Source of the DNA: a virus
Strand: one strand, 5' to 3'
Length of the DNA: 64,000 nt
IMG/VR virus record: IMGVR_UViG_3300042887_003321
Coordinates: 1-64,000 of that record
The notes beneath the pieces are model-generated. The model worked only from the letters and a program-made list of their open reading frames with translations. It was not told the origin of the DNA and did not search any database. Positions 24,577 through 33,575 of the stretch are shown here, piece after piece (position 1 is the first letter of the stretch; every line of letters starts with the position of its first letter). Both the position numbers and the translations under genes were made by a program.

Positions 24577-24828
24577 TTAATAGTGTTTATCATCGTATCC
24601 GCCTAGCATTCTTGCCTCATGAATAATATCAGCAACTAGACTACCCAAGTTCTTCCAATCCCAATTTATATTTTTTTGCTTACCAATTTTCATTAAGTAA
24701 GTTTCTAAGTTAGCAACCGAATCTTTAAGATCTTTTTCATTTATGTGTGTTGTGGTTACAAGTGGCCCTTCATTTAAAGCCTTTTTGGCTTCCTCTCTGA
24801 TTAACTTTCTTAGTTGTGATACTTTCAT
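24577..24828 (-). CDS. Small protein with N-terminal basic helix (possible capsid cargo)
   Basis: An 83-residue protein. It starts MKVSQLRKLIREEAKKALNE followed by G, the same pattern as its neighbours, then a helical body (LKDSVANLETYLMKIGKQKN; SLVADIIHEARMLGG). No family was recognised. It could be a small internal head protein. A GGAAA-type ribosome site and a TATTTATA motif lie upstream. Confidence 0.65.
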   Translation of the reverse strand: MKVSQLRKLIREEAKKALNEGPLVTTTHINEKDLKDSVANLETYLMKIGKQKNINWDWKNLGSLVADIIHEARMLGGYDDKHY

Positions 24829-24857
24829 TGTTTGTTTCCTTTTTGTGATTTATATTA

Positions 24858-24865
24858 TATAAATA
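24858..24865 (-). promoter_or_regulatory. TATTTATA boundary motif before 83-aa gene
   Basis: Coding strand ACTATATTTATATAATATAA, 29 nt before the ATG at 24828 and 30 nt past the preceding stop. Confidence 0.4.
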
Positions 24866-24895
24866 TAGTGTTTGTTTATTTCCAATATCGATGTA

Positions 24896-25246
24896 CTAAG
24901 CACCAGTCTTAACAAAAACCGGCTTTTGACCTTTTGATTGTTCACCACCCTTTTTAGCATCTCCAGCTTTCTTTTGGGCTGCTCTTTTCCTTTTTACAAA
25001 TGATGCTCTTCCTTCAGGCCCTAACTTATTAGCCTTTTCTTTAGAAAGACATGCTGAATAAGATTCTCCCTCTTCAGCATCACCACACTTTCCCAATTTT
25101 TCACCTGTAGTTGAATATCTATCCCAACCACCGCCTGTGGTTGAACCGGTCTTACCCTTACCAAACCACCCTCTTAAATCTTCGTTGATAATCTCTCTTA
25201 CCACACTTCGGATTAATTCTCTAAGCTGTTGTTGTTTGTTCTTCAA
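24896..25246 (-). CDS. Basic Gly/Lys-rich protein, probable TTG start (possible capsid cargo)
   Basis: With the TTG at 25244-25246 as start the protein has 117 residues: MKNKQQQLRELIRSVVREII then NED, a basic helix and Glu site like its neighbours. The rest is a Gly/Lys-rich, Cys-containing body (TGGGWDRYSTTGEKLGKCGD; SYSACLSKEKANKLGPEGRA; KPVFVKTGA) of a type seen in many marine phages but without known function. The TTG has a GGAG site seven bases upstream (complement at 25254-25257), inside the end of the preceding gene. The nearest ATG, at 25289-25291, would extend the overlap to 71 bases and break the shared N-terminal pattern. The two Cys could bind metal. Confidence 0.65.
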   Translation of the reverse strand: MKNKQQQLRELIRSVVREIINEDLRGWFGKGKTGSTTGGGWDRYSTTGEKLGKCGDAEEGESYSACLSKEKANKLGPEGRASFVKRKRAAQKKAGDAKKGGEQSKGQKPVFVKTGA

Positions 25247-25829
25247 GTTCTTGCTCCAATTTTTGGATATAATCTTTACGCAACTTTTCAAAATCAGAAT
25301 CTACTTTTGATAAAAGTTCATCCATATTAAACCCATTCCATTCTTCAACCGAACCATTCTCGTTGATGAACTTCATTTTTAACGCAACTTTAAGGGCTTC
25401 TTTTTCAAATTCAGCCTGCTTTAACCATGCTTTCGCATTCTCAAGCATTTTCTTTTTTTCATATCTATCATACTCCCCACTCATTCGTAATTTTGATTCC
25501 ATACTTAATACACAATCAAAACACATCCCGTGAAAAGCACGCATTTTTTCATCCAACCTTTTTGGGTTTTTACAGTCGCAAGTTTCCTTCACACAATTAG
25601 GGAACTTTTTCAAGTCCTGCCTAAGTTGGTGAAGCTTACCGAGTTTTACTTTATACCCAGCTTTCTGCTCCCACATATCCCCATTTTCATCCTGCCATTG
25701 TTCACCGATTTCTCTGCGAACATAAGTAGGATTTTCTTCAAAACCAATGGTTGTTCGTGTTTGGGTTTTATGTGTACCCGCCAACATTTCAGTAACCGCT
25801 TTTGTGTTTTTTAATTTACTACTTTTCAT
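25221..25829 (-). CDS. Cys-rich protein with C-terminal coiled coil, function unknown
   Basis: A 202-residue protein. Residues 80-110 contain a possible zinc site, CVKETCDCKNP and then MRAFHGMCFDCVLSME, giving C-x4-C-x-C and C-x2-C. The C-terminal half is a long charged helix (KAWLKQAEFEKEALKVALKM; LRKDYIQKLEQELEEQTTTA) likely to form a coiled coil. The N-terminus has AGTHKTQTRTTIGFE. No named family was recognised. It lies between the NMNAT-ligase-like gene and the cargo-like cluster, and its last 26 bases overlap the next gene. Confidence 0.7.
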   Translation of the reverse strand: MKSSKLKNTKAVTEMLAGTHKTQTRTTIGFEENPTYVRREIGEQWQDENGDMWEQKAGYKVKLGKLHQLRQDLKKFPNCVKETCDCKNPKRLDEKMRAFHGMCFDCVLSMESKLRMSGEYDRYEKKKMLENAKAWLKQAEFEKEALKVALKMKFINENGSVEEWNGFNMDELLSKVDSDFEKLRKDYIQKLEQELEEQTTTA

Positions 25830-25841
25830 AACTTATTTTAA

Positions 25842-25849
25842 TATAAATA
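25842..25849 (-). promoter_or_regulatory. TATTTATA boundary motif before Cys-rich gene
   Basis: Coding strand TTTAGATATTTATATTAAAA, 12 nt before the ATG at 25829 and 6 nt past the upstream stop. Confidence 0.4.
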
Positions 25850-25855
25850 TCTAAA

Positions 25856-28261
25856 TCAATAGAATAAACCCAATATCTGATTTAATGGTGCGAAACTTCC
25901 AGTTAATTTTAAAGTCATACCCTTAAATACAAAAACGATTCCCTCATTGGGAACAATTTTATCAACACCACCCAATGCAGCCATTCTCTCAAGCTCTAAT
26001 TGTAATTTCTTTATCTTTTTTTCATCCCCACCGGCTTTAACATCTTTAATGGTTTGGTCCAATCGTTGCTTCATATTACGAACTGCTTCATCAGGATTTG
26101 CAGTCAGTACTGAACTCATAAGCGATAACACTTCCGCACCTACGCCCAAGAATATATCTTCAAATGGGCGGATATTATCCTTTGATATTTTTTGATGGTC
26201 GTTTTTATCTACACCCATCGCCCAATCTAATACTTTTTGGGATTTGATGTTATTTTTATTCAATGTAAAACTTTTATCAAAAAATGCCCATCTTTTTATC
26301 AAACCTTCTCGTGTTGATTTATCCAATTTTTCAGGAGTATTTTTATCTACATAATCACCCCACCAAGCTTGATGATACTCTGCCATTCCATCACTATCTT
26401 TTAAACCAAATTTAGATTGTAAGTTTTTTAACATACCCAAGTATTTTGGTTGTAATTTTTCTAAATTTACATCTTTTGGTAATTGTGTAATTGGTGGTCC
26501 TTGTATCTTATACTTTTCTTGTACATCCTGGTTGATTTGTTTAATCATTCCCGCCAATATCTTTGCATCGGATTGTTCTGCTCCAACAGCTACACCCGAT
26601 TCATCGTATTCAGTTGTGTTATGAAACACCAAAAGTGCCTGTCCATAAGGTATCACATTTACGGAGGTTGGATAGATAACTTCCAAATTCATAAACTTTT
26701 TACCTTGCGCAAATATCTTATCCCTCTGTGCTTTTGATAACCCCTTTATTGCCACTTCTAAGTCCCTCATAGCAAAGTTGTAAGCATCGGTTAGTCCACC
26801 CCTACCTCCAAACTTTGAAGCAACATCAGCGATTGACATTGCTTTCTCACCCATGTTGGCGAGGTGCCCTTTGTTCCTTGCAGCAATTAACCCTCTATCA
26901 TCTCGCCAACTAATAGCAATCGCTTGCCCATCGGTCTTTTCGCGTGTCAATTCTAAATCACCTTTTAAGGCTTTTGTTATTATGTTTTTTAAATCACCAA
27001 AAGTTAAATCCAATTCCATATCAAATGGGTGATTCATGTGTCCGTATGCCCCTCCGCATAAAAGTAATATACGATTATCTGATGTGTGTTGTAAATTATG
27101 ATCACCCAACAAAAACTTAGAAAACTTTCTACCAATTTTTTCTAATAATCTAAATTGTCTATCGTTAATTCTCTTTACTTTAGTGTTGGTAGACCACTCA
27201 ACTATTTCATATCCTAATTTTGCGTAAGCTTCCTGTAACTCTTCATCCTTTACCCCAGTAATATCTACAGTGTTATCAAGTGGAGCATCAGGCGGCGCTG
27301 CATCTAATGGTGAGGTCGCTGTATCAGCCGTTACAAAATCTTCGGTTTCAGGAATATCTAAAAGGTCATCCATTGTGAAAACTTTTCTAGTGCTACTATA
27401 TTGATAGAAATCTCCCGTACCTTTTGCGGATTTGCTGACCATTACATCTGCTTTTGGAAAATCTACTTGTACATATCCACCACTAACAAACCAATAATCT
27501 CTTTTTTGTGCCTGCGACCCTAACCCCAAAACTCTTCGTTTATTGGGAACTACATACATTGCATCAGGTTCACCTGAGTCTGCTCCGTATCCACCACTTA
27601 ATGTTGATTCAGTCAGTGCTTTTATATCAAATGTCTTAAAGAAATGTTCCATCAAAGATTCTACCGCTATCAATTTCTTTGTTATCAGATTGTATATTTG
27701 TGGGTTGAATTTTGGATATGCTTTTTTAAATCCTGCTTTTCTTTTAGATTCATCTCCCACCGATAACCACTTTCTTACATCCGTTCCACTTATCGCATTT
27801 GGTTGTGCGGGTGATGCGTAAACATAGCCATTTTCTTCATACCCAGTAGCAGGTTTGAATCCTGCTCCATTGTGAAACTTTTTGAAATATTTACCACCCA
27901 ATCTTGCAGCATCCTTTTCTCCAACCACAGTTACAAATGCGGTTGTTTTTGGTGAGAATCCACTTAATACTTCAGTTGGATTGTATGGGTTTTTTACTTG
28001 AACTACTTTATTTGCTGGGATACCAAACATTGTAGTCATTATTTTTTTCTTCTCTAAAAAGTTAAAAGGGTCTTTCGGCCCACCACTTTTGTTGGATGTT
28101 CCAATCCAAACATTATTTTCGCCAAACTTTTGAACTAAATGTGAATAAGTTGTGTAATGTCCTTTGTGAAAAGGTTGAAATCTTCCAGCATATACAACCA
28201 CTATATCTTTTATTTCTTCGGTTAATACACCTTTAATCCATTCTTTTATTAAATTTCCCAT
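25856..28261 (-). CDS. NMN adenylyltransferase-like / KTDG nucleotidyltransferase fusion
   Basis: An 801-residue two-enzyme chain. Residues 20-190 are an NMNAT/cytidylyltransferase fold: GRFQPFHKGH (26-35) is the nucleotide-binding HxGH motif and ISGTDVR (157-163) matches the ISxTxxR motif. Such enzymes join NMN and ATP to make NAD. After a linker, about residues 390-801 resemble covalent nucleotidyltransferases of the ligase type: KTDG (442-445) as motif I, FMNLEVIYP as motif III, NEGIVFVFKG and LKLTG near the end as motifs IV-V. The first 16 residues (MGNLIKEWIKGVLTEE) look like a capsid-targeting helix with a VLTE site. Related chains exist in marine T4-like phages. Substrates are unknown; NAD repair and nucleic-acid end joining are the obvious candidates. 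Confidence 0.75.
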   Translation of the reverse strand: MGNLIKEWIKGVLTEEIKDIVVVYAGRFQPFHKGHYTTYSHLVQKFGENNVWIGTSNKSGGPKDPFNFLEKKKIMTTMFGIPANKVVQVKNPYNPTEVLSGFSPKTTAFVTVVGEKDAARLGGKYFKKFHNGAGFKPATGYEENGYVYASPAQPNAISGTDVRKWLSVGDESKRKAGFKKAYPKFNPQIYNLITKKLIAVESLMEHFFKTFDIKALTESTLSGGYGADSGEPDAMYVVPNKRRVLGLGSQAQKRDYWFVSGGYVQVDFPKADVMVSKSAKGTGDFYQYSSTRKVFTMDDLLDIPETEDFVTADTATSPLDAAPPDAPLDNTVDITGVKDEELQEAYAKLGYEIVEWSTNTKVKRINDRQFRLLEKIGRKFSKFLLGDHNLQHTSDNRILLLCGGAYGHMNHPFDMELDLTFGDLKNIITKALKGDLELTREKTDGQAIAISWRDDRGLIAARNKGHLANMGEKAMSIADVASKFGGRGGLTDAYNFAMRDLEVAIKGLSKAQRDKIFAQGKKFMNLEVIYPTSVNVIPYGQALLVFHNTTEYDESGVAVGAEQSDAKILAGMIKQINQDVQEKYKIQGPPITQLPKDVNLEKLQPKYLGMLKNLQSKFGLKDSDGMAEYHQAWWGDYVDKNTPEKLDKSTREGLIKRWAFFDKSFTLNKNNIKSQKVLDWAMGVDKNDHQKISKDNIRPFEDIFLGVGAEVLSLMSSVLTANPDEAVRNMKQRLDQTIKDVKAGGDEKKIKKLQLELERMAALGGVDKIVPNEGIVFVFKGMTLKLTGSFAPLNQILGLFY

Positions 28262-28265
28262 ATAG

Positions 28266-28272
28266 ATAAATA
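28266..28272 (-). promoter_or_regulatory. TATTTAT core motif abutting NMNAT-ligase ATG
   Basis: Coding strand TTCTATATTTATCTATATG; the core ends four bases before the ATG at 28261, as at the portal gene. Confidence 0.35.
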
Positions 28273-28303
28273 TAGAATTTATTTTTGATTATGTAGTTTT
28301 AAT

Positions 28304-28870
28304 TTAGATTACTTTTGTATGTTGTCTTAAACTCCAATATTCTTCTCCGCCATAATAGGTGCATATTTCTTCGCCTTCTTCTATATCTCTAATAGATACA
28401 AAATTAAATGCTTTCCATTCGGGATGATCTACCCAATCTGCATTTGGTGTATTTGAATGATTATAAATACACCCCAATCCTAATGGAATAACAAACTCTG
28501 AGCCTGTATTTTTGGGGTACATAAATCTATAATCTTCCAATGTATTAGAATCGGAAGAAACATTTAGTGTTATCAAATGACAAGTTTCTATTACTTCCCC
28601 TTTTAATATTTTTTCAGTAGCAAATACACCTAAACCTTTACCAATAGATTCATACACTCTAACTTTAGTAGGTGGTAAGAAATTAGCGGGTGGTAATTTT
28701 TTACTAATATTAGAAGGTGTTATTGAATTTACTTTTAACACTACATCTTCTTTTTTTAATAATTTACCATCAGATGCTATTTTCTGAAATTCATCCATAC
28801 TTAATTTGATAAGGGGTTTACCACTATCTTTGATTTGTTGTAGGAGTTGGGGTGTGGGTTTAAGAAACAT
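28304..28870 (-). CDS. SET-domain protein (putative lysine methyltransferase)
   Basis: A 188-residue protein whose residues 70-180 follow the SET pattern: GKGLGVFATEKILKGEVIE (78-96), YNHSNTPNADW (136-146; the NHS motif that forms the SAM-binding knot) and IRDIEEGEEICTYYGGEEYW (160-179). The N-terminal 65 residues are unrelated. No pre-SET or post-SET cysteines are visible, like bacterial and viral single-domain SET proteins. The expected reaction is SAM-dependent lysine methylation of a protein, target unknown. It is located between a fibre gene and the NMNAT fusion. Four bases separate it from the fibre gene stop. Confidence 0.85.
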   Translation of the reverse strand: MFLKPTPQLLQQIKDSGKPLIKLSMDEFQKIASDGKLLKKEDVVLKVNSITPSNISKKLPPANFLPPTKVRVYESIGKGLGVFATEKILKGEVIETCHLITLNVSSDSNTLEDYRFMYPKNTGSEFVIPLGLGCIYNHSNTPNADWVDHPEWKAFNFVSIRDIEEGEEICTYYGGEEYWSLRQHTKVI

Positions 28871-28874
28871 AGTA

Positions 28875-30767
28875 TTATGCAGGTAAGTAACAAGGAACTA
28901 AAACAATAACCCCATCTAATTTTATTTCCATCCAATAATCAGGTTCTGCTAAATAATAAGAATTAGTTGTAATACCGTAACCGGTTTTGGCGGAGGCTGC
29001 TGTAAGAGGTGGAGGATTACTAGTTTGTGTTGCGTCAATATTAATATAGTGCCCTCCACCAGGTTCGGAATGTAAATGTATAGTATCAGATGGGGTAGCT
29101 TGTAATCCAACACGACCGGTAGCATCATCTATTTGGATTTGATTATTTTCTCCTAATGTAGAAGTTCCGGCTGAAATAAAACTAAATAAAGGGCCGCTAA
29201 ATGAACCTTGATTGTTGTTGTATAAATTAAGAGAGTGAGAAGCGGCGGCATTCCTTTTAGAAAGGTGCCAATAATTATTTTGAGTACCACTACCACTAGT
29301 TCCTATATTAAAAGCTGCAAATTTATCACCCACAGTAACAATTGATAATTGAGCTTGAGCACTTGTACTACTACCACTATTAACAATCTGCAGCCCAGTA
29401 GAAGGTGTTAAACCATCTCCTGAGCCGGAGTTTTGGAATATAGTAAATGTTGAAATATTACCACCAAGAAAACCAGCAGATGATGTAGTGTTTATTCCAA
29501 CTCTACCACTACCTGTTACAAATAATATGTTAGCGTTTGTTGGTGAACCTACTCGTAATAAGGTAATATTACTAGCACCACTTATATGTAGTTCTGCGGT
29601 TGGTGTTGTAGTTCCTATACCCACCTCAGTTGTTGGAGTTATTTTAACATTATTTGTAAATGTAGAGCCATTCCAACTTCTTAGTAACATACCACCATCC
29701 GCACTATCACGATGAATGTTAGGGAATGTAGCGCCACCTGCATTTATACTAACACCAGTGTTTCCATCAACAACTAAATTATGAACAGGCGTTGCTGTGC
29801 CTATACCAACATTACCACTACCTGATACGAATAAAGCAGAAGGTGCGGTGGATGAAGATACTATTAATAATGCTTCATTATTAGCACCCGATATATGTAA
29901 TCTTGCGTTTGGGGATGTGGTATTTATACCTATAAGACCTGATGTGTTGTTTATTTGAAATCGCACCGTACTATATGAGACATCTTCGATTGTAAAGTTA
30001 GAATTAGGAACAACGCCCATTCTCCAACTATAACTGCTACCTCTATTAAATCTAATTGCACTTCCCTGCGATGCATCCCCTATCAAATGCACTAACTCAT
30101 TTGTAGCGGATGTTCCACTTATATGCAATCTTACAGTTGGTGTTGTCGTACCTATACCTACATTACCACTACTACTTACATAAAGATGTGATGTATTAAA
30201 TGCAGATGTACCATCATTCAGCATAGTTAGCAATGCTGTTGCTGCGGAATTTTCTACTCTAAGTGCGGTTGTTACAGAGGTTGCTCCACTACCCCTAATT
30301 TCTAATTTTGCCGATGGAGATGTTTCACCAATACCCACAAACCCAGTAGAACCTACCATCCTCATTATTTCAGATGGGGCTGCAATACCATTTGTGGATG
30401 TAAAAAATCTTAAATCATTTGTACCCCCTCCAAAAATATCGGGATAAGCAATTGAATCCATATAAGCAGAGCCTCTAAATCCAAAACTTGCGCTTTGTAA
30501 AAACCCTAACCCATCATTATGATATGTTATGAATGATGTATATGTACCTACAAAATTACCACCTATACCACGACCGGCGCCAATGTTTATATTCCCACCT
30601 TCTACAGTAAGTGTGGATAGTGGTGATGTAGTACCTATACCGACCCTACCACTACCACTAATAAAAAAAGCCGATGCGGCTGAAGGTGAAGATACTTGTA
30701 ACAAACTGGCGTTATTTGAGCCAGTTATTATAGCATTATCTATTATGGTGGGTGAAAATATATCCAT
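28875..30767 (-). CDS. Tail fibre protein with eight GIGTTTP-type cassettes
   Basis: A 630-residue fibre protein built almost wholly of repeats. About eight segments follow the form SGNVGIGTTTPTVRLHISG, each spaced by a 40-90-residue beta-rich unit (ALLIVSSSTAPSALFVSGSG). Variants include VGIGETSPSAKLEIRG, IGINTTSPNARLHISG and VGLQATPSDTIHLH. The last 60 residues (TAASAKTGYGITTNSYYLAE; PDYWMEIKLDGVIVLVPCYL) form a distinct tip. No S74 chaperone domain was found at the end. Trimeric fibre and receptor-binding roles are inferred. It starts three bases after the 933-aa gene stop. Confidence 0.8.
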   Translation of the reverse strand: MDIFSPTIIDNAIITGSNNASLLQVSSPSAASAFFISGSGRVGIGTTSPLSTLTVEGGNINIGAGRGIGGNFVGTYTSFITYHNDGLGFLQSASFGFRGSAYMDSIAYPDIFGGGTNDLRFFTSTNGIAAPSEIMRMVGSTGFVGIGETSPSAKLEIRGSGATSVTTALRVENSAATALLTMLNDGTSAFNTSHLYVSSSGNVGIGTTTPTVRLHISGTSATNELVHLIGDASQGSAIRFNRGSSYSWRMGVVPNSNFTIEDVSYSTVRFQINNTSGLIGINTTSPNARLHISGANNEALLIVSSSTAPSALFVSGSGNVGIGTATPVHNLVVDGNTGVSINAGGATFPNIHRDSADGGMLLRSWNGSTFTNNVKITPTTEVGIGTTTPTAELHISGASNITLLRVGSPTNANILFVTGSGRVGINTTSSAGFLGGNISTFTIFQNSGSGDGLTPSTGLQIVNSGSSTSAQAQLSIVTVGDKFAAFNIGTSGSGTQNNYWHLSKRNAAASHSLNLYNNNQGSFSGPLFSFISAGTSTLGENNQIQIDDATGRVGLQATPSDTIHLHSEPGGGHYINIDATQTSNPPPLTAASAKTGYGITTNSYYLAEPDYWMEIKLDGVIVLVPCYLPA

Positions 30768-30770
30768 TTA

Positions 30771-33572
30771 TTAATAGAATATTAGGGTTCTAAAATGTGG
30801 TGTATCGTTACTCCTCAAATAGTATAAATAATCTAATCCATCCTCACTCGTTTTTAATATCATTCTCTGAGATTGTCTTGCGGTTGAGTTACCTGCGGGC
30901 AATGTAGTTGCACCATTTTCCATAATATCTCTATCAGTATCTATGTAAACGAACTGAGCAGAAACGTTAGGTTGGATATAAATACGATTTTTACCATCGT
31001 AACTTATATTTGTTCCATCGGTTAAGTTAAAGTTGGTAGCGTGATGCCAAGATGGTATAAACGAATACTCATACATCATCGTTGCTATGTTGTATTTTAC
31101 AAATCTCAATGTGGAGTTTGCTTCAAACATATAAATGTATTTTCCCAATGAGCTAGTAGGAGTTAAGTTACTACCACTTTCTCTACCATATATCCATTTC
31201 ATATCAGCCCCCCCAGCACCTGATGTTGTTGAAGTTGTATTTCTTCTACCAGTTGGTAAAATACTATATACAGTTGTTGTATCAGGAGTTGCCGTTGTAC
31301 CAGCAGCAGTATTTGTAGTACTAAATGTTATTGTATTATTGGTATTTGATGAAATTGTTGTTTCTTGCCCCACACCCGTTCCTGCTAAAAATCTAATTTG
31401 TGCACCCACCCAAAAGTTGGTAGGCCAGTTTTTAGTTGCATCAACAAGAGTAGATGCAGTACCACCTGTCGCAGTACCAAAACCACGAGATGATGATAAT
31501 TCAAATGCTATTATAACATTGTTTTGGGTTGAGGCTGCGTTTGCTGAAAGTGATGCGGTTATAAATCCTCCCGATGCGGTTTGAAATGAACGGAATTGTG
31601 ATGCAGCAGTAATACCACTACCCGTTATAGGTGAACCAATGGGAACTTGTGATAATGTACCAAATTGAGATGCACTTATATAAAGGAATGGTTGTCCACT
31701 AACAGTACTACCAGTTAAGTAAAAGCTACTTGTACCAGTTGTTATACCAGTATCTAATCCATAACTTGCTCCAAATGCTTGGTCACTTAATATGTTATAT
31801 CCCCATACGGCTGTATTACCTGTTAAGGTGGTAGCGGATGCTTGTGCTGTTGCCAATGTTAGAGATTGTGAGGTATTTGCTGTAATTCTTGAATAGTTAG
31901 TCGTAGGTCCGGTTGGTGAACTACTCCATACTTGCACTATATCACCTACCCACTCATTTGTTACCCAGTTTTTAGATGTATCAAATAATAGTGTAGTTGT
32001 ATGTGTGTTTAACACCGCGTTTGCTGAAGGTGTACTACCCATTGCATAAGTGAATGCGGTTGGTTGTGAAGTACCCGTTAAAGTAGCTGAAAGCGGGTAT
32101 GATGATGTTGCTATAAATGTTCCATTATAAATTGCTGCATCAGCACCAGTTGCACCGCTGATTGTTATTCTATCTCCCGTCTCAAATGGATGTCCTGTAA
32201 TTGTGGTTACAGTGGCTACATTGCCGGTTCTTGTAATTGCTGATATAGGAATCTGAAAACTAAAGGATGAAGAATATCTAACTGAAGCAACGTTTGCTAC
32301 ACCTTCATCTAATCTTTGTGATGGGTAAAATGAATTGTTTAAGTTGGAGAATTGCCCAACGGTAGCAAAATTACCACCATTTATATAAGATTTATCATCA
32401 TCTACTATAATTTGGTATTGATTTGAACCGCTTGGTGCTACATCTAAATCAGCTGCAAATTGTAGAGTATTAGGTGTATTAGATACTATTAATCTTTCAA
32501 TTCCATTTGTTTTATTTACAAACCTATAATTTCTCCATTGATTAACGCTCCAGTTTTGTGTTGTGTCTACTGCTGAACGAAGTGAACCACTTGTTAAAGA
32601 CCCCGTAACAAATGGTGAAGTTAATTCAGATGAAAGGGGTTCATATTGTAGGGTAGTTAAAGCTAAAAAGTTAGGCATTACACCTGTTTGACTATGTAAT
32701 GGAAACCAGTTAGAATATAATGGATCGTATCTATATGCTAAAAAGAATGCATTAGTAGATATATTTTGAACACTAACCAATGAACCAATGATTATTTCAA
32801 ATCTTGAACTCTTATCTAAATTAGTGGTCCAAGGGGTATCTACCGTAATAGTGCTTCGTTGAATAACACATCGGGTCGCAGTTCCTATTGAAATTGAGTT
32901 TGCATCATATACATGGTTATATGCCTGATTTGGGTCGGTTACATGCCACTCTGCATTAGCAAAGAATAGAGTATCATTGTTATTATATAATACCCTTCTA
33001 ACAAAGTATTGTTGCGCCGTTCCTAGATATGCTTTTACTTGATAACCTCTCCATTGATTAGGCACCCATTTTTTAGTGGTATCAGTTATTGAAGTTACAC
33101 CTGTTGAGGTGTTTGTATAAGTTGCAGTCGGAGTTAAATATTCCAAGTTTTCGGGTTGAGTACAAGCAGTAATAGTTCTTTCTTGCCCTCTACCCAATCC
33201 TGCTATTACTTTTATTTTCAACCCTACCACAGCACTTTCGTTGATAAATCCACCTGTTGCGGTTGAACTACCACTTGCCCCTGCTATAAAATTACCATAG
33301 TGCCCCTGACTTAAATCCCACGAACCATTTACAGTTGATGCTGGTGAGTTGGGTAGTAAACCACCTAATGTTGTCCAAGAATCACCATAAGTGTCATATA
33401 GGTACATTGTTGTGGCCGAAGTGTGGAATGTATATCTATTATACCTACTACCCGTTGCTGCTGCTGGGAAATTGTAAACACATGCGGCTGCTGCGGTAGT
33501 ATAAGGTGAATACCTCATCCATTCCCATACGGGTTGGTCTACCATTGTTTTTAATCGTTTTGTTAGTGCCAT
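30771..33572 (-). CDS. Large structural protein with W-x2-N-x-W repeats
   Basis: A 933-residue protein. It opens MALTKRLKTMVDQPVWEWMR. At least four modules carry a shared core: TKKWVPNQWRGYQVK, TQNWSVNQWRNYRFV, SKNWVTNEWVGDIVQV and TKNWPTNFWVGAQIRF, each followed by a beta strand and a short ...(L/I)...A motif, spaced about 110-210 residues. The C-terminal 150 residues (KYIYMFEANSTLRFVKYNIA; KNRIYIQPNVSAQFVYIDTD) look like beta-propeller or sandwich repeats. It is flanked by fibre genes and probably part of the tail or a fibre. No enzyme motif was seen. Confidence 0.75.
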   Translation of the reverse strand: MALTKRLKTMVDQPVWEWMRYSPYTTAAAACVYNFPAAATGSRYNRYTFHTSATTMYLYDTYGDSWTTLGGLLPNSPASTVNGSWDLSQGHYGNFIAGASGSSTATGGFINESAVVGLKIKVIAGLGRGQERTITACTQPENLEYLTPTATYTNTSTGVTSITDTTKKWVPNQWRGYQVKAYLGTAQQYFVRRVLYNNNDTLFFANAEWHVTDPNQAYNHVYDANSISIGTATRCVIQRSTITVDTPWTTNLDKSSRFEIIIGSLVSVQNISTNAFFLAYRYDPLYSNWFPLHSQTGVMPNFLALTTLQYEPLSSELTSPFVTGSLTSGSLRSAVDTTQNWSVNQWRNYRFVNKTNGIERLIVSNTPNTLQFAADLDVAPSGSNQYQIIVDDDKSYINGGNFATVGQFSNLNNSFYPSQRLDEGVANVASVRYSSSFSFQIPISAITRTGNVATVTTITGHPFETGDRITISGATGADAAIYNGTFIATSSYPLSATLTGTSQPTAFTYAMGSTPSANAVLNTHTTTLLFDTSKNWVTNEWVGDIVQVWSSSPTGPTTNYSRITANTSQSLTLATAQASATTLTGNTAVWGYNILSDQAFGASYGLDTGITTGTSSFYLTGSTVSGQPFLYISASQFGTLSQVPIGSPITGSGITAASQFRSFQTASGGFITASLSANAASTQNNVIIAFELSSSRGFGTATGGTASTLVDATKNWPTNFWVGAQIRFLAGTGVGQETTISSNTNNTITFSTTNTAAGTTATPDTTTVYSILPTGRRNTTSTTSGAGGADMKWIYGRESGSNLTPTSSLGKYIYMFEANSTLRFVKYNIATMMYEYSFIPSWHHATNFNLTDGTNISYDGKNRIYIQPNVSAQFVYIDTDRDIMENGATTLPAGNSTARQSQRMILKTSEDGLDYLYYLRSNDTPHFRTLIFY

Positions 33573-33575
33573 AAT

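Noticed and set aside
22564-25246. Calling the small genes T4 IPI-III homologues
   Set aside because: Only the N-terminal helix design is shared; sequence identity with T4 internal proteins is not evident.
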